Assembly (NCBI GenBank): GCA_031383555.1
Contig: JANMZR010000294.1
Coordinates: 1 to 54,692, forward strand
Direction of reading: 5' to 3'
Length of the DNA: 54,692 bases
Origin: JANMZR01 sp031383555
GTDB taxonomy: Bacteria > Bacteroidota > Bacteroidia > Cytophagales > Spirosomataceae
Position numbers and translations under genes: made by a program. The number at the start of each line of letters is the position of its first letter. Position 1 is the first letter of the stretch. Of this stretch, positions 8,891 to 17,414 are shown one piece after another. The notes below the pieces were generated by a model. The model was not told where the DNA came from. It made no database searches and worked only from the letters and a program-made list of their open reading frames with translations.

Positions 8891-9285
8891 TCTATTTATT
8901 GGACACTCATATATTAATTTGGTCAATATTCAATTCACATAAACTTTCAAAGAAGGTAAGCGAAATTCTATCAAATGCCGATAATTTAATATTTGTTAGT
9001 GCTATAAGTTTTTGGGAAATATCACTTAAATATCAATCTGGAAAGTTTAATTTAGGGGATAATACTCCTATAGAATTAAATAAATTGTGTAAAAAAATGG
9101 TTTTTGTTCAGGTTCCTTTGAAAATTGAAGAAACTCAAAGTTTTTATCGCTTAACAGCTGATTACCATAAAGACCCTTTCGATAGAATGCTAATTTGGCA
9201 AGCCATTCAAAATAATTACATCTTAATTAGTGATGAGGAGGAATTACGAAAATATGTTTCAGAAGGCTTAAAATTAGTTTATTAA
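8887..9285 (+). CDS. PIN-domain ribonuclease toxin (VapC-like)
   Basis: This intact 132-residue PIN domain has the acidic residues in place: Asp6 in LLDTHILIW, Glu44 in FWEISLKYQ, Asp96/Asp99 in DPFDRML and Asp116 in LISDEEEL. Toxins of this type cleave RNA in a magnesium-dependent way and are held inactive by a cognate antitoxin. Its start overlaps the restored antitoxin stop by the ATGA junction, so the two would be translationally coupled. The antitoxin reading frame is broken while the toxin is intact, which is odd unless the frameshift is corrected, the toxin is silent, or another antitoxin compensates. Confidence 0.9.
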   Translation: MIYLLDTHILIWSIFNSHKLSKKVSEILSNADNLIFVSAISFWEISLKYQSGKFNLGDNTPIELNKLCKKMVFVQVPLKIEETQSFYRLTADYHKDPFDRMLIWQAIQNNYILISDEEELRKYVSEGLKLVY

Positions 9286-9327
9286 TATCAAAAAGCAAAT
9301 TGAAGAAGGTTAAAAAATAATAATAAA

Positions 9328-9627
9328 ATGAAAGAAAACGAAAACCTTGAAGGCCTCACGCCTGAAGAAAAACTACAAGCCGATTCTGAACTTTTGAAAA
9401 TAAACCTTGAATTTGGTATGCAAGTCATGGGTTCATCGCCAAATTTAGATGATTAAATACATAACGACTTTCAAAACTATATCTTTAATTTTTAGAGAAA
9501 GAATTTGCGAAAAAATAAGCGAACTAAGGTTTATGAAAATATAGGAAACCAATAATTTAAAAAAGCAGCCGAACTATCTGATGCCCAAATAGATAAAGAA
9601 TTGGGGCAATTGGATGGAAAAATTTAA
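9328..9627 (+). pseudogene. Decayed conserved hypothetical gene with three in-frame stops
   Basis: One frame from the ATG at 9328 encodes MKENENLEGLTPEEKLQADS and LLKINLEFGMQV, then a stop at 9454. The same frame continues with IHNDFQNYIFNF, a stop at 9493, KNKRTKVYENIGN, a stop at 9553, and FKKAAELSDAQIDKELGQLD before a final stop at 9625. Together these resemble a small acidic Bacteroidota hypothetical protein family that I recall; this has not been checked. All pieces lie in one frame, so point or paired changes rather than one frameshift seem to have broken it. Only a 42-residue peptide could be made from the first ATG. It lies directly after the toxin gene. Confidence 0.6.
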
Positions 9628-9636
9628 TATAAATCG

Positions 9637-9741
9637 ATGGTATCAAATCAAGTATATGAAGGAGAATTCCGTTTGGGTTTAGCTTTAGAATATAATTTCT
9701 GGAGTGTATGTAAAGTCGAATTACCAGGTTTTACAAATTAA
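9637..9741 (+). other. Short open stretch, probable gene remnant
   Basis: An ATG at 9637 opens 34 codons (MVSNQVYEGEFRLGLALEYN...) ending three bases before moeA. The content looks like the end of a beta-rich protein, but no family is recognised. It may be a gene fragment or the leader of moeA. Confidence that it is a real gene is low. Confidence 0.25.
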
Positions 9742-9744
9742 AAC

Positions 9745-10959
9745 ATGATGGAAAAAAGCACAAGATCTCCTTTAATTTCAGTTACTGAGGCGGAGAATAT
9801 TATTCTATCCGAATTTCGAGATTTTGGTGTGGAGCAAATTTCCATTGAAAAGGCGCTTGGTCGTATACTCGCTTCCCCTTTAATTGCCGATAGAGATTTC
9901 CCACCTTTTGATAGGGTTACTATGGATGGAATCGCCATTAATTTTAAGGCATATCAATTGGGAAACAGAGAATTCCGAATCCAAAGCACGCAGTCAGCAG
10001 GAGAAGAAAAACATAGCTTAACTGTTGATAATGAATGTATTGAAGTAATGACAGGTGCTGATTTGCCTAACAATACTGATACTGTAATTCGCTATGAAGA
10101 CCTTGAAATTGCAAATGGAATTGCCAAAATAGTCGCTGAAATAAAACCGCAGCAAAATGTTCATTTCAAAGGAGAAGACCGTAAAAAAGGGACAATAATA
10201 GTAAAAGAAAACAAAAAAATAAGACCAGCTGAAATTGCCGTCGCAGCAAGTATTGGTGCTATCGAGCTAACTGTAAAAAAACTCCCTAAAATTGCCATTA
10301 TTACCTCAGGTGACGAATTAGTTGACATCGATAAAACGCCAGAATTGCACCAAATTCGCAGCTCAAACATATATGCAATAGCCTCAATATTAAATGAATA
10401 CGGAATTGACTCTACTAAAATTCACATTCAAGATGATTTTGTGGAGACAGTTGAAACAATTAAAGAAATAATTACCAGTTTTGATGTTCTGATCTTAAGC
10501 GGAGGAGTGTCAATGGGCAAAAAGGATTTTATACCAAAAGCGTTAGAAAACTTAGGTGTAGAAAAGCTTTTTCATAAAATAGCCCAAACGCCGGGCAAGC
10601 CAATTTGGTTTGGCAAAAAAGCTAAAAAACTGGTTTTTGCACTCCCGGGAAACCCTGTTTCCACTTATATGTGTATGGTGCGCTACTTTCGACCTTGGCT
10701 AAATCAGGCGCTTGGATTAAAAAATATTAAATTGGAGTTTGCCAAACTTTCTGAAGATTTCCAATTTCAATCGCCAGTAACCTATTTTTTACAAGTGAAA
10801 CTCATAAACGAAAATGGCGTTTTAAATGCCCTACCCATTAAAGGCCACGGCTCTGGTGATTTTGCCAATTTGGTTGATGCTGATGCCTTCCTTGAATTGC
10901 CCGCTACCCTTAGAAACGATTTTCAAAAAAGCGAAATTTTCAAAATATGGCGACTTTAG
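9745..10959 (+). CDS. moeA: Molybdopterin molybdenumtransferase MoeA
   Basis: This 404-residue enzyme inserts molybdate into adenylated molybdopterin in the last step of molybdenum cofactor synthesis. Family marks in order: DRDFPPFDRVTMDGIAI, MTGADLPNNTDTVIRYED, PAEIAVAASIGAIELTV, ITSGDELV, ILSGGVSMGKKDFIP, TPGKPIWFGKK and ALPGNPVSTYMCM, then the C-terminal beta-barrel domain IV. The length is normal. ATG codons at 9745 and 9748 are both possible starts. No other molybdenum cofactor gene lies nearby, so it stands alone after a zone of decayed genes. Confidence 0.95.
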   Translation: MMEKSTRSPLISVTEAENIILSEFRDFGVEQISIEKALGRILASPLIADRDFPPFDRVTMDGIAINFKAYQLGNREFRIQSTQSAGEEKHSLTVDNECIEVMTGADLPNNTDTVIRYEDLEIANGIAKIVAEIKPQQNVHFKGEDRKKGTIIVKENKKIRPAEIAVAASIGAIELTVKKLPKIAIITSGDELVDIDKTPELHQIRSSNIYAIASILNEYGIDSTKIHIQDDFVETVETIKEIITSFDVLILSGGVSMGKKDFIPKALENLGVEKLFHKIAQTPGKPIWFGKKAKKLVFALPGNPVSTYMCMVRYFRPWLNQALGLKNIKLEFAKLSEDFQFQSPVTYFLQVKLINENGVLNALPIKGHGSGDFANLVDADAFLELPATLRNDFQKSEIFKIWRL

Positions 10960-11013
10960 AAGTTATATCCTCCTTTTTATTTTTACTTTTCTGAAATTCT
11001 TTTTTTATTGTTT

Positions 11014-11021
11014 TAAATTTG
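11014..11021 (+). promoter_or_regulatory. -7 promoter element (TAAATTTG)
   Basis: A perfect TAnnTTTG match lies 32 bp before the ATG at 11054, preceded by a T-rich tract. The -33 box is not clear. Confidence 0.45.
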
Positions 11022-11053
11022 CAAAAAAGGGATTTTAATAAAAATATACAAGC

Positions 11054-12472
11054 ATGTCGAATACAAGTCTTGAAAAAAATATTGGTACAAAACAAAAAGC
11101 ATTACGTATTAATTTGGAAGGCCCTATTTATGGGTCTTTTGCCGAAATAGGTGCGGGACAAGACGTTGCAGCTAATTTTTTTAAGGCCGGGGGAGCTTCT
11201 GGAACTATTGCAAAAACGATATCGGCTTACGACATGGCTTTTTCTGATGCAATTTATGGTGAGGAAGAAAGCGGCAGATATGTATGTGAGCCTAGGTTAT
11301 TGAAAATGCTATCTCGAGAATATAAATTATTACAAATACGACTCACTGAACAAGCAGACGATAAAACTTTTTTCTCATTTGCCGATACAGTAGCCGCCTT
11401 AAATTATCAAAAAACCAATGATGCACACGGTTGGATGGGCCTCAGGTTTCAGTTGAAACCAAATTCTGAGCCCAATGATATGATCATACATGTGCGCATG
11501 AAAGATACTGATAATGTACTTCAGCAACAAGCGCTCGGTATAATTGGTGTTAATTTAATTTATGCCTGCTATTTCTACCAACATTCTCCAGAAACAATGT
11601 TATTATCGTTGATGGATGATCTCACTACAGATCGTATTGAAATTGATACAATTCGCTTTGATGGGCCTGATTTTCAGGATATTGACAATAGATTGATTAG
11701 CCTATATTTAGTAAAACATGGCTTTACCAATGCTGCACTTTTTGGGCCCGACGGCAATGTTATGCAACCTGCTGAAGCCTTTTATAAAAAACATATTGTT
11801 GCAGTCAGAGGGCGATTTAGACCGCTCACAACAGCTAATTTAGATATGATAAATAAAGGGCGAAAGCAGTTTGAAAACGAACCCGATGTTGATGACGATA
11901 CCCTCGTTTCCCTTTCGGAACTTACCTTGCGTAACTTAAGTGAGGGTGGCGAAGCAATTAATGAAAAGGATTTTTTGGATCGGGTCGATATACTTTGCTC
12001 ATTAGGGCAAACGGTGATGATCTCAAATTTTCACGAATACTATAAGCTGGTAGCCTATTTATCCAAATTTACCAAAAAGCGGATGGCTTTGATAATGGGC
12101 TTACCCAATTTAGACTATATTTTTAATGAAAAACATTATAAAAACCTCACAGGAGGTATTTTGGAGGCGTTTGCAACCCTTTTTGGGCCCGATATTAAAC
12201 TATATATATACCCAACTGTTGACAATGACGAAAAAGTTAAAACAATTTCCGACTTTAAAACTAGTAAGCATCTTTCCTACCTTTTACAGTTTTTATTGGC
12301 AAATGATAAGCTAGCTGATGTTAAAGAATTCGATAAATCATTGTTGCATATTTATAACGACAACGTGCTTTCCATGATTCAAAAAGGTGAAGTTGGCTGG
12401 GAAGATTTTGTGCACCCATTAGTCGGTAAGCTTATCAAACAGAATAACTTGTTTGGCTATATTGGAAAATAA
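11054..12472 (+). CDS. Conserved hypothetical protein of 472 residues
   Basis: The N-terminus (KALRINLEGPIYGSFAEIGA, then GQDVAANFFKAGGASGTIAK, YDMAFSDAIYG, SGRYVCEPRLLKML) is that of a soluble, highly conserved family found in many Bacteroidota. I recall homologs labelled nicotinate-nucleotide adenylyltransferase, but no nucleotidyltransferase HxGH motif is visible, so I do not accept that function. No signal peptide or membrane segment is present, so it is probably cytosolic. Other conserved-looking parts are NDAHGWMGLRFQ and MGLPNLDYIFNEKHY. It has its own -7 element and neighbours of unrelated function, so context gives no clue. Confidence 0.85.
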   Translation: MSNTSLEKNIGTKQKALRINLEGPIYGSFAEIGAGQDVAANFFKAGGASGTIAKTISAYDMAFSDAIYGEEESGRYVCEPRLLKMLSREYKLLQIRLTEQADDKTFFSFADTVAALNYQKTNDAHGWMGLRFQLKPNSEPNDMIIHVRMKDTDNVLQQQALGIIGVNLIYACYFYQHSPETMLLSLMDDLTTDRIEIDTIRFDGPDFQDIDNRLISLYLVKHGFTNAALFGPDGNVMQPAEAFYKKHIVAVRGRFRPLTTANLDMINKGRKQFENEPDVDDDTLVSLSELTLRNLSEGGEAINEKDFLDRVDILCSLGQTVMISNFHEYYKLVAYLSKFTKKRMALIMGLPNLDYIFNEKHYKNLTGGILEAFATLFGPDIKLYIYPTVDNDEKVKTISDFKTSKHLSYLLQFLLANDKLADVKEFDKSLLHIYNDNVLSMIQKGEVGWEDFVHPLVGKLIKQNNLFGYIGK

Positions 12473-12577
12473 AAAACGGCTGATATTCACATTACTTTAC
12501 ACTATATTAGTTACATTTATTTATTCTTTTTAAAAACTCTAATCCTCCATAAATCTTTGTTAAAAAGTGAAATCATA

Positions 12578-14653
12578 CTATTCTTTGATAAACCTTAGCA
12601 GCTTTCCATTCTCAAGTTTTAGAAAATAAATACCAAAAGGAAGCCTTCCAACATCCAGTCCATTTGAGTTGATTGTGAGGCCTTTTATTGTGTTCCCGTT
12701 TAAATTAATAATTTCGATTGTATTATAATTGAAATTAAGCATCTCATTATCAGCGACTTTCAAGGTTTCTTTTACTGGATTTGGAAAAACATAAAAACTA
12801 TTGATACGTTCAATTTTCAAGTTTATTATTTTTGAATATTGGAAAGACAGATCCATGTCAATCATTTTTAACCGATAATATAAAAGCTCACTTTCAACTA
12901 CTTTTTGACTATCAATAAAGGTATAAAATTGGCTTTCACTATTATTTTTTGCCAAAACATATCCAATCTTTTCAAACTTTTTTGCATCAATACTTCGTTC
13001 AATTTCAAAGCTTTGTACATTAATTTCATCAGCGGTTTGCCAATTTAAATGAATACCATCGGGGAGCTTCTCAGCTGAAAACGCTATTAGTTTTAATGGC
13101 AATGGAATAGCTGCTACAAATTCAAAGGCCCCAATATCAACAACCCCATCTACAATTCTATCGGTAACGCCAGTAATATCTTTTGTAATGGCCAATTGGC
13201 CATTTAGCTTGGCAATTTTATTAAGGCCACTATTTATAACTGAATTATCCCCCATATTTATTACCGGGCTTCCTTGTTGCACATTTAGTCCATCATCAAC
13301 GGTATGCATAATATTGTCAATTCCATCCAAATCATTGATATTCCAATACATAGGATTAGCCTCTTTGCTATTATTATATGTGTTTCCCGTTGAAGGCGTA
13401 ATAGTGCCATCAATTATTCCATCAGAAATAATACTGTTTGAAATAGTAGTTGTACTTGAGTTATTATTTGAAATTTCGTTTTGTTCGGTAGATACGTTCC
13501 AAATAATTGAATTTTTAATTATTGGATTGCAAAAAGCAGAGGCCGTTTTCGTGTTATACATTGTTGGCCCATTAGCAGACGTATTTTTGGAAAAAGTGCA
13601 ATTTATTAAAGTTGAAGATGTTTCACCTTGATTGGCAATATTATAAATACATCCTCCAATATTGTTGCCAACATTTTCAGAAAAACCACAATTGATTAGT
13701 AGAGGCTTATTTATTTCTGTTGGGCCGTTTGAGCAATTGTACATAACTCCTCCTGAATTTGCAGTATTTTTTATGAAGTAGCAACTATTGAAACTAGGCA
13801 TACTAATCCCAGAATACAAAATATTATAAATTGCTCCTGCTCCACCTCCTCTATTTTCCAGAAAAATACAACTATTGAATATCGGTTCATTCCGAGTTAA
13901 GGTACGAGTGGAAAAATGTATTGCTCCACCTTGACCGTTTGGAGTTGCAGGTGTATTTCCTATTGCATTATTATTTTTAAAAACACATTTTTCGAAAACA
14001 GGGGCAACGGCATTTCCCATCGAATTAAAATACAAAGCACCCCCTTGACGAGCATTGTTTTCTGAAAAAATACAGTTTTCAATACGAGGACTCATCGTTT
14101 TAGTGGCACCAACCGCATTGAAATAGATGGCGCCACCCTGGTTATTGGGCAAAGCTCCGTTTATAAATGTATCGCCATAACCTTTTGTAATTGTAAAACC
14201 ATTCAAAATACAAGTATTGTTTATATTGCCTATTCCTGATGCACTGCTTAACCAAATTACATGGTAAATGTTGTCCTGATTATTAGAAATAGTCCCAATA
14301 TCACCACTTAATATAGTTGCGTTTGCTGCTGGGTTTGCTGCTGAGAGCATAGTTTCTGTACCTAAAAAGCCCCCATAAAGTTTTATGTTTTTATTGATAA
14401 AAAAGGTTTTTAGCCTATTATCTGTCGGACTAGCGCTGCCAGTTGTGTCTTTTGAAGGGTAGTAGGTGCCTTGAGACACCCATATTTCATTTGTTGATGT
14501 GGCTTGGGAAATTGCATCTTGCAGATTATTATATGCTAAAGACCAACTAGTTCCATCACCATTTATGGCATTGGAACTTTTGACAAAAATCGTTTGAGCG
14601 TTACTAATATTTATTGCAAATAATAGTAGGGAAATTAATTGTATTTTTTTCAT
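12578..14653 (-). CDS. Secreted beta-helix protein with type IX secretion sorting domain
   Basis: About 691 residues from the ATG at 14653 (MKKIQLISLLLFAINISNAQ signal peptide); an ATG two codons earlier adds only MI. The body matches choice-of-anchor Q / parallel beta-helix proteins: WVSQGTYYPSKD, LKTFFINKNIKLYGGF, then repeated turns such as NQGGAIYFN, RQGGALYFN and GQGGAIHFS. A short fibronectin-like segment follows (GIHLNWQTADEINVQSFEIE). The last 75 residues are a type A T9SS C-terminal domain (FYVFPNPVKETLKV ... GIYFLKLENGKLLRFIKE). It is therefore exported across the outer membrane and anchored or released. The ligand is unknown. A TAATTTTG -7 match is at 14672-14679 on this strand. 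Confidence 0.92.
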   Translation of the reverse strand: MKKIQLISLLLFAINISNAQTIFVKSSNAINGDGTSWSLAYNNLQDAISQATSTNEIWVSQGTYYPSKDTTGSASPTDNRLKTFFINKNIKLYGGFLGTETMLSAANPAANATILSGDIGTISNNQDNIYHVIWLSSASGIGNINNTCILNGFTITKGYGDTFINGALPNNQGGAIYFNAVGATKTMSPRIENCIFSENNARQGGALYFNSMGNAVAPVFEKCVFKNNNAIGNTPATPNGQGGAIHFSTRTLTRNEPIFNSCIFLENRGGGAGAIYNILYSGISMPSFNSCYFIKNTANSGGVMYNCSNGPTEINKPLLINCGFSENVGNNIGGCIYNIANQGETSSTLINCTFSKNTSANGPTMYNTKTASAFCNPIIKNSIIWNVSTEQNEISNNNSSTTTISNSIISDGIIDGTITPSTGNTYNNSKEANPMYWNINDLDGIDNIMHTVDDGLNVQQGSPVINMGDNSVINSGLNKIAKLNGQLAITKDITGVTDRIVDGVVDIGAFEFVAAIPLPLKLIAFSAEKLPDGIHLNWQTADEINVQSFEIERSIDAKKFEKIGYVLAKNNSESQFYTFIDSQKVVESELLYYRLKMIDMDLSFQYSKIINLKIERINSFYVFPNPVKETLKVADNEMLNFNYNTIEIINLNGNTIKGLTINSNGLDVGRLPFGIYFLKLENGKLLRFIKE

Positions 14654-14741
14654 AATCAATTATTTTAATTCCAAAATTAAAACAAGTGCTATGGAAAAAA
14701 AGTCGGAGAAATTACACTATTCTGCTAATATTTAACGATTG

Positions 14742-16004
14742 TTAAGCTCTTACCAATTCGAAAATTGAAATTTCAGGAGGCATTCCAATGCGGCCAGGAT
14801 AGCCTATATAGCCATAACCACGATTGATGTATAGCTTTTGATCTCCCTTTTCATAGAGGCCGGCCCATTGCTTATACGCCCATTGTGCTGGCGAATAGGT
14901 TTTCCCCGCAATAGTTATACCAAATTGCGTACCATGTGTATGCCCTGAAAACATTACATCGATATCCTTAAACTTTGTATTTACTTCTTTGTCCCAATGG
15001 GTTGGGTCATGTGAAAGCAATAGTTTTACAGCTGATTCTTCGGTACCTTTTACTGCTTTTTGTAAGTTACCATAAGTTCTGAATCTATCTTGCCCGCTAA
15101 TATTTTGGACGCCAATTATCGATAGTTTTTCGCCTCCCAATTCAATGGTTCGGTTTTCATCCATAAGCAAATCATAGCCCAATACTTTATGCGAAAATGC
15201 CAGATCCTTAAGGTTTTGTCGTTTGGCAGCATCGGTATTCCATTGTACATAATCGCCATAATCATGATTACCAAAAGTGCTAAAAACGCCTAATGGAGCT
15301 TTTACTTTATTGAAAATATCTATATAATCCTTCACTTCCTCTGCTCTACTATTTACCAAATCGCCTGTGAAAAAAGCCAAATCAGGTTTTTCTTTCATTA
15401 ACATTTCAATGCCACCTTTTACTGCTGTTTTATTGAAAAAACTTCCCGAATGAATATCCGAAATTTGACCGATTGTCAGTCCTTCAAATGCCTTTGGGAG
15501 GTTTTTTATAGCTAATTTTATTCGCCTAACTCTATAGTCGTGCGCTCCAGAAATTATGCCCCAGGTCATGGCCACCGCCGGAATAGCTCCAGCGATAACA
15601 GCTGTTTTCATCAAAAAATCAGACCTAGAAATTGTATTGGCTGAGTTTGAAACACCATCTATTGCAGTTGATTGGGAGCTGAATTTTGAATAAATCAAGC
15701 GGAATAATCGGCCGATATCGTCGATTAAAAGGAATATGATTGCAAATATTTTTGAAAAATAACTCATAAACACGCCTACCATTATGATTGTGCGCATATT
15801 TTTTCCGAGAAAATCAGGGTTGGTGAAATTGTATAACCACATGCCCAAAAGCGTGAAGGCAGTTAAGCCCCAAAAGAAGTATTTGACATATAATTGAGTA
15901 GTTGCAGCCGTCCCATTTATTGCCACTTTTATAGCTTGCCATACATACCAATCTATTAATAGCAGTATAGCTGTGACTATTGGAATTACAATGAGTTTGT
16001 TCAT
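14742..16004 (-). CDS. Membrane-anchored metallophosphoesterase
   Basis: This 420-residue protein has hydrophobic helices near residues 4-25, 38-60, 70-95 and 130-150, then a calcineurin-like phosphoesterase domain from about residue 180. Metal-binding motifs in order: ISDIHSGSFF, FFTGDLVNSRAEE, FGNHDYGDY, LLLSHDPTHWD and FSGHTHGTQFG. The family (YkuE/LpxG-like) includes enzymes acting on lipid-linked or nucleotide phosphodiesters at the membrane. The substrate here is not evident. It is followed downstream by the T9SS gene and preceded by lptB. Neither spacing shows an operon. Confidence 0.92.
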   Translation of the reverse strand: MNKLIVIPIVTAILLLIDWYVWQAIKVAINGTAATTQLYVKYFFWGLTAFTLLGMWLYNFTNPDFLGKNMRTIIMVGVFMSYFSKIFAIIFLLIDDIGRLFRLIYSKFSSQSTAIDGVSNSANTISRSDFLMKTAVIAGAIPAVAMTWGIISGAHDYRVRRIKLAIKNLPKAFEGLTIGQISDIHSGSFFNKTAVKGGIEMLMKEKPDLAFFTGDLVNSRAEEVKDYIDIFNKVKAPLGVFSTFGNHDYGDYVQWNTDAAKRQNLKDLAFSHKVLGYDLLMDENRTIELGGEKLSIIGVQNISGQDRFRTYGNLQKAVKGTEESAVKLLLSHDPTHWDKEVNTKFKDIDVMFSGHTHGTQFGITIAGKTYSPAQWAYKQWAGLYEKGDQKLYINRGYGYIGYPGRIGMPPEISIFELVRA

Positions 16005-16095
16005 AAAAAAAATTTACAAAAAAGAAGTATAAAATTAAAAACGGTAAAGCCTATTTAAAAGTTTCAAAACTGTGGGCTTTTGTGATGGAAGGCAA

Positions 16096-16827
16096 TCAAA
16101 TTTTCCTTTTTAGTTCGAAATGTTTACCTAAATATACTCGTCTAACTTGCTCATCGTCAGCCAATTGTTGTGGTGTGCCTTCTTTAAGAATTTTACCTTC
16201 AAATAGTAAATAAGCTCGGTCGGTGATGGCCAGTGTTTCATCCACATTATGGTCGGTAATGAGTATACCAATATTACGGTATTTGAGTTTGGCCACAATG
16301 CTTTGAATTTCCTCTACCGCAATAGGGTCGACTCCAGCAAAAGGTTCGTCTAATAATATAAATTTGGGGTCTACGGCTAAGGCTCGGGCTATTTCTGTTC
16401 GGCGGCGCTCGCCACCTGAAAGTACAGAGCCTTTGTTTTTACGAACATGGGTCAGCGAAAACTCCTCCATGAGGCTCTCTGTTTTCTCTTTTTGCTCTGC
16501 TTTTGAAAGTTTTGTCATTTCTAACACACATAGTATGTTTTCCTCCACTGAAAGGTTCCTAAAAACAGAGGCTTCCTGGGCCAAATAGCCCACACCTAAG
16601 CGAGCACGCTTATACATGGGGAGGTGGGTGATTTCAAGGTCGTCTAAAAAAACTTTGCCTTCATTGGGCTTTACCAAACCAACTGCCATATAAAATGAGG
16701 TAGTTTTTCCTGCACCGTTAGGCCCCAAAAGCCCAACTATTTCACCCTGTTCAACATAGTAGCTAACATGATCGTTTACAAGGCGTTGACTGTATTTTTT
16801 TACTAGATTTTCGGTACGAAGAATCAT
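16096..16827 (-). CDS. lptB: LPS export ABC transporter ATP-binding protein LptB
   Basis: The ATPase of the Lpt complex powers lipopolysaccharide extraction from the inner membrane. The 243-residue product starts MILRTENLVKKYSQRLVNDH, standard for LptB. It carries Walker A GPNGAGKTTSF, the Q-loop YLAQEASVF, the signature LSGGERRRTEIARAL, Walker B FILLDEPFAGVDP and the switch His in ITDHNV. The open frame extends to an ATG at 16869, but a TAAATTTG -7 box lies inside that extension (16858-16865), so the start at 16827 is preferred. No lptC or lptA is adjacent. Confidence 0.95.
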   Translation of the reverse strand: MILRTENLVKKYSQRLVNDHVSYYVEQGEIVGLLGPNGAGKTTSFYMAVGLVKPNEGKVFLDDLEITHLPMYKRARLGVGYLAQEASVFRNLSVEENILCVLEMTKLSKAEQKEKTESLMEEFSLTHVRKNKGSVLSGGERRRTEIARALAVDPKFILLDEPFAGVDPIAVEEIQSIVAKLKYRNIGILITDHNVDETLAITDRAYLLFEGKILKEGTPQQLADDEQVRRVYLGKHFELKRKI

Positions 16828-16857
16828 GAATTGGCTTAATTTTTCCAAATAACAACC

Positions 16858-16888
16858 CAAATTTAACATAGAATAGGCGCTATCACAA
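16858..16888 (-). promoter_or_regulatory. Promoter candidate of lptB
   Basis: On the minus strand TTG (16886-16888) is followed after 20 nt by TAAATTTG (16858-16865). Transcription would begin near 16851, giving a leader of about 24 nt to the ATG at 16827. This position supports the shorter lptB start. Confidence 0.55.
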
Positions 16889-17033
16889 GTTTAAAGGCTG
16901 TGGGTTAAGATTCTTTAACAGTTTTATTCTAAAATCATGGTAGTTTTCCAAAAGTCATCATAAAAAACCAAGATACCATACGATTTTTACACCATTCATG
17001 TATTATGCAATACAAGGTACTGTCTTTAACCTT

Positions 17034-17041
17034 TATCTTTG
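17034..17041 (+). promoter_or_regulatory. -7 promoter element (TATCTTTG)
   Basis: A perfect TAnnTTTG match lies 56 bp upstream of the PspC start at 17098. It supports the downstream start over an open ATG at 17005, which lies ahead of this box. Confidence 0.5.
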
Positions 17042-17097
17042 AATCGTCAAACAAGTCAAGAAAAAAGGAAATTAAAAAAAATTTAAATAACAATAAA

Positions 17098-17307
17098 ATG
17101 AAAAAGAAATTAGAAAGATCGAACTCAACTAAAATGATGGGTGGTGTAGCTTCAGGCTTGGCCGATTATTTTGACATTGATGTAACCTTGGTTAGAGTAT
17201 TGTTTTTGGTTGCATTTTTTGCTCCAATACCATCTATAATACCATATATCGCTTTTTGGATAGCCATGCCAGTAAAGCAAGAGCAACAGAATATTGTAGT
17301 GAATTGA
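17098..17307 (+). CDS. PspC domain small membrane protein
   Basis: This 69-residue protein begins MKKKLERSNSTKMMGGVASG and matches the PspC fold: GGVASGLADYFDIDVTLVRVLF, then a hydrophobic helix FLVAFFAPIPSIIPYIAFWIAMP. PspC-type proteins sit in the inner membrane and are linked to envelope stress responses, but stand-alone short versions are common and uncharacterised. The ATG at 17098 follows an A-rich leader and the -7 box at 17034. A strong terminator at 17335 ends the transcript. Confidence 0.88.
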   Translation: MKKKLERSNSTKMMGGVASGLADYFDIDVTLVRVLFLVAFFAPIPSIIPYIAFWIAMPVKQEQQNIVVN

Positions 17308-17334
17308 AGAAGTTAAATAGTTAAGGGAAAGGTC

Positions 17335-17369
17335 AAAAAAACCTCGAGCTTTTGGTTCGAGGTTTTTTT
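17335..17369. terminator. Intrinsic terminator, probably bidirectional
   Basis: AAAAAACCTCGA and TCGAGGTTTTTTT form a stem around a short loop, with an A tract on the left and a T tract on the right. It sits between the convergent PspC and deacetylase-like genes and could end both transcripts. Confidence 0.85.
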
Positions 17370-17414
17370 CTTTTTGAGGTTGAAAGAATTCTATTTTTAT
17401 AAACGCTTAATTTT

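Noticed and set aside
12578..14653. Beta-helix protein as an autotransporter adhesin
   Set aside because: It has no autotransporter barrel; the C-terminus is a T9SS sorting domain.
16828..16869. Longer LptB start at 16869
   Set aside because: The added residues do not resemble LptB, and a -7 promoter box lies within the extension.
17005..17097. Longer PspC start at 17005
   Set aside because: The added residues match nothing, and the -7 box at 17034 lies inside the extension.
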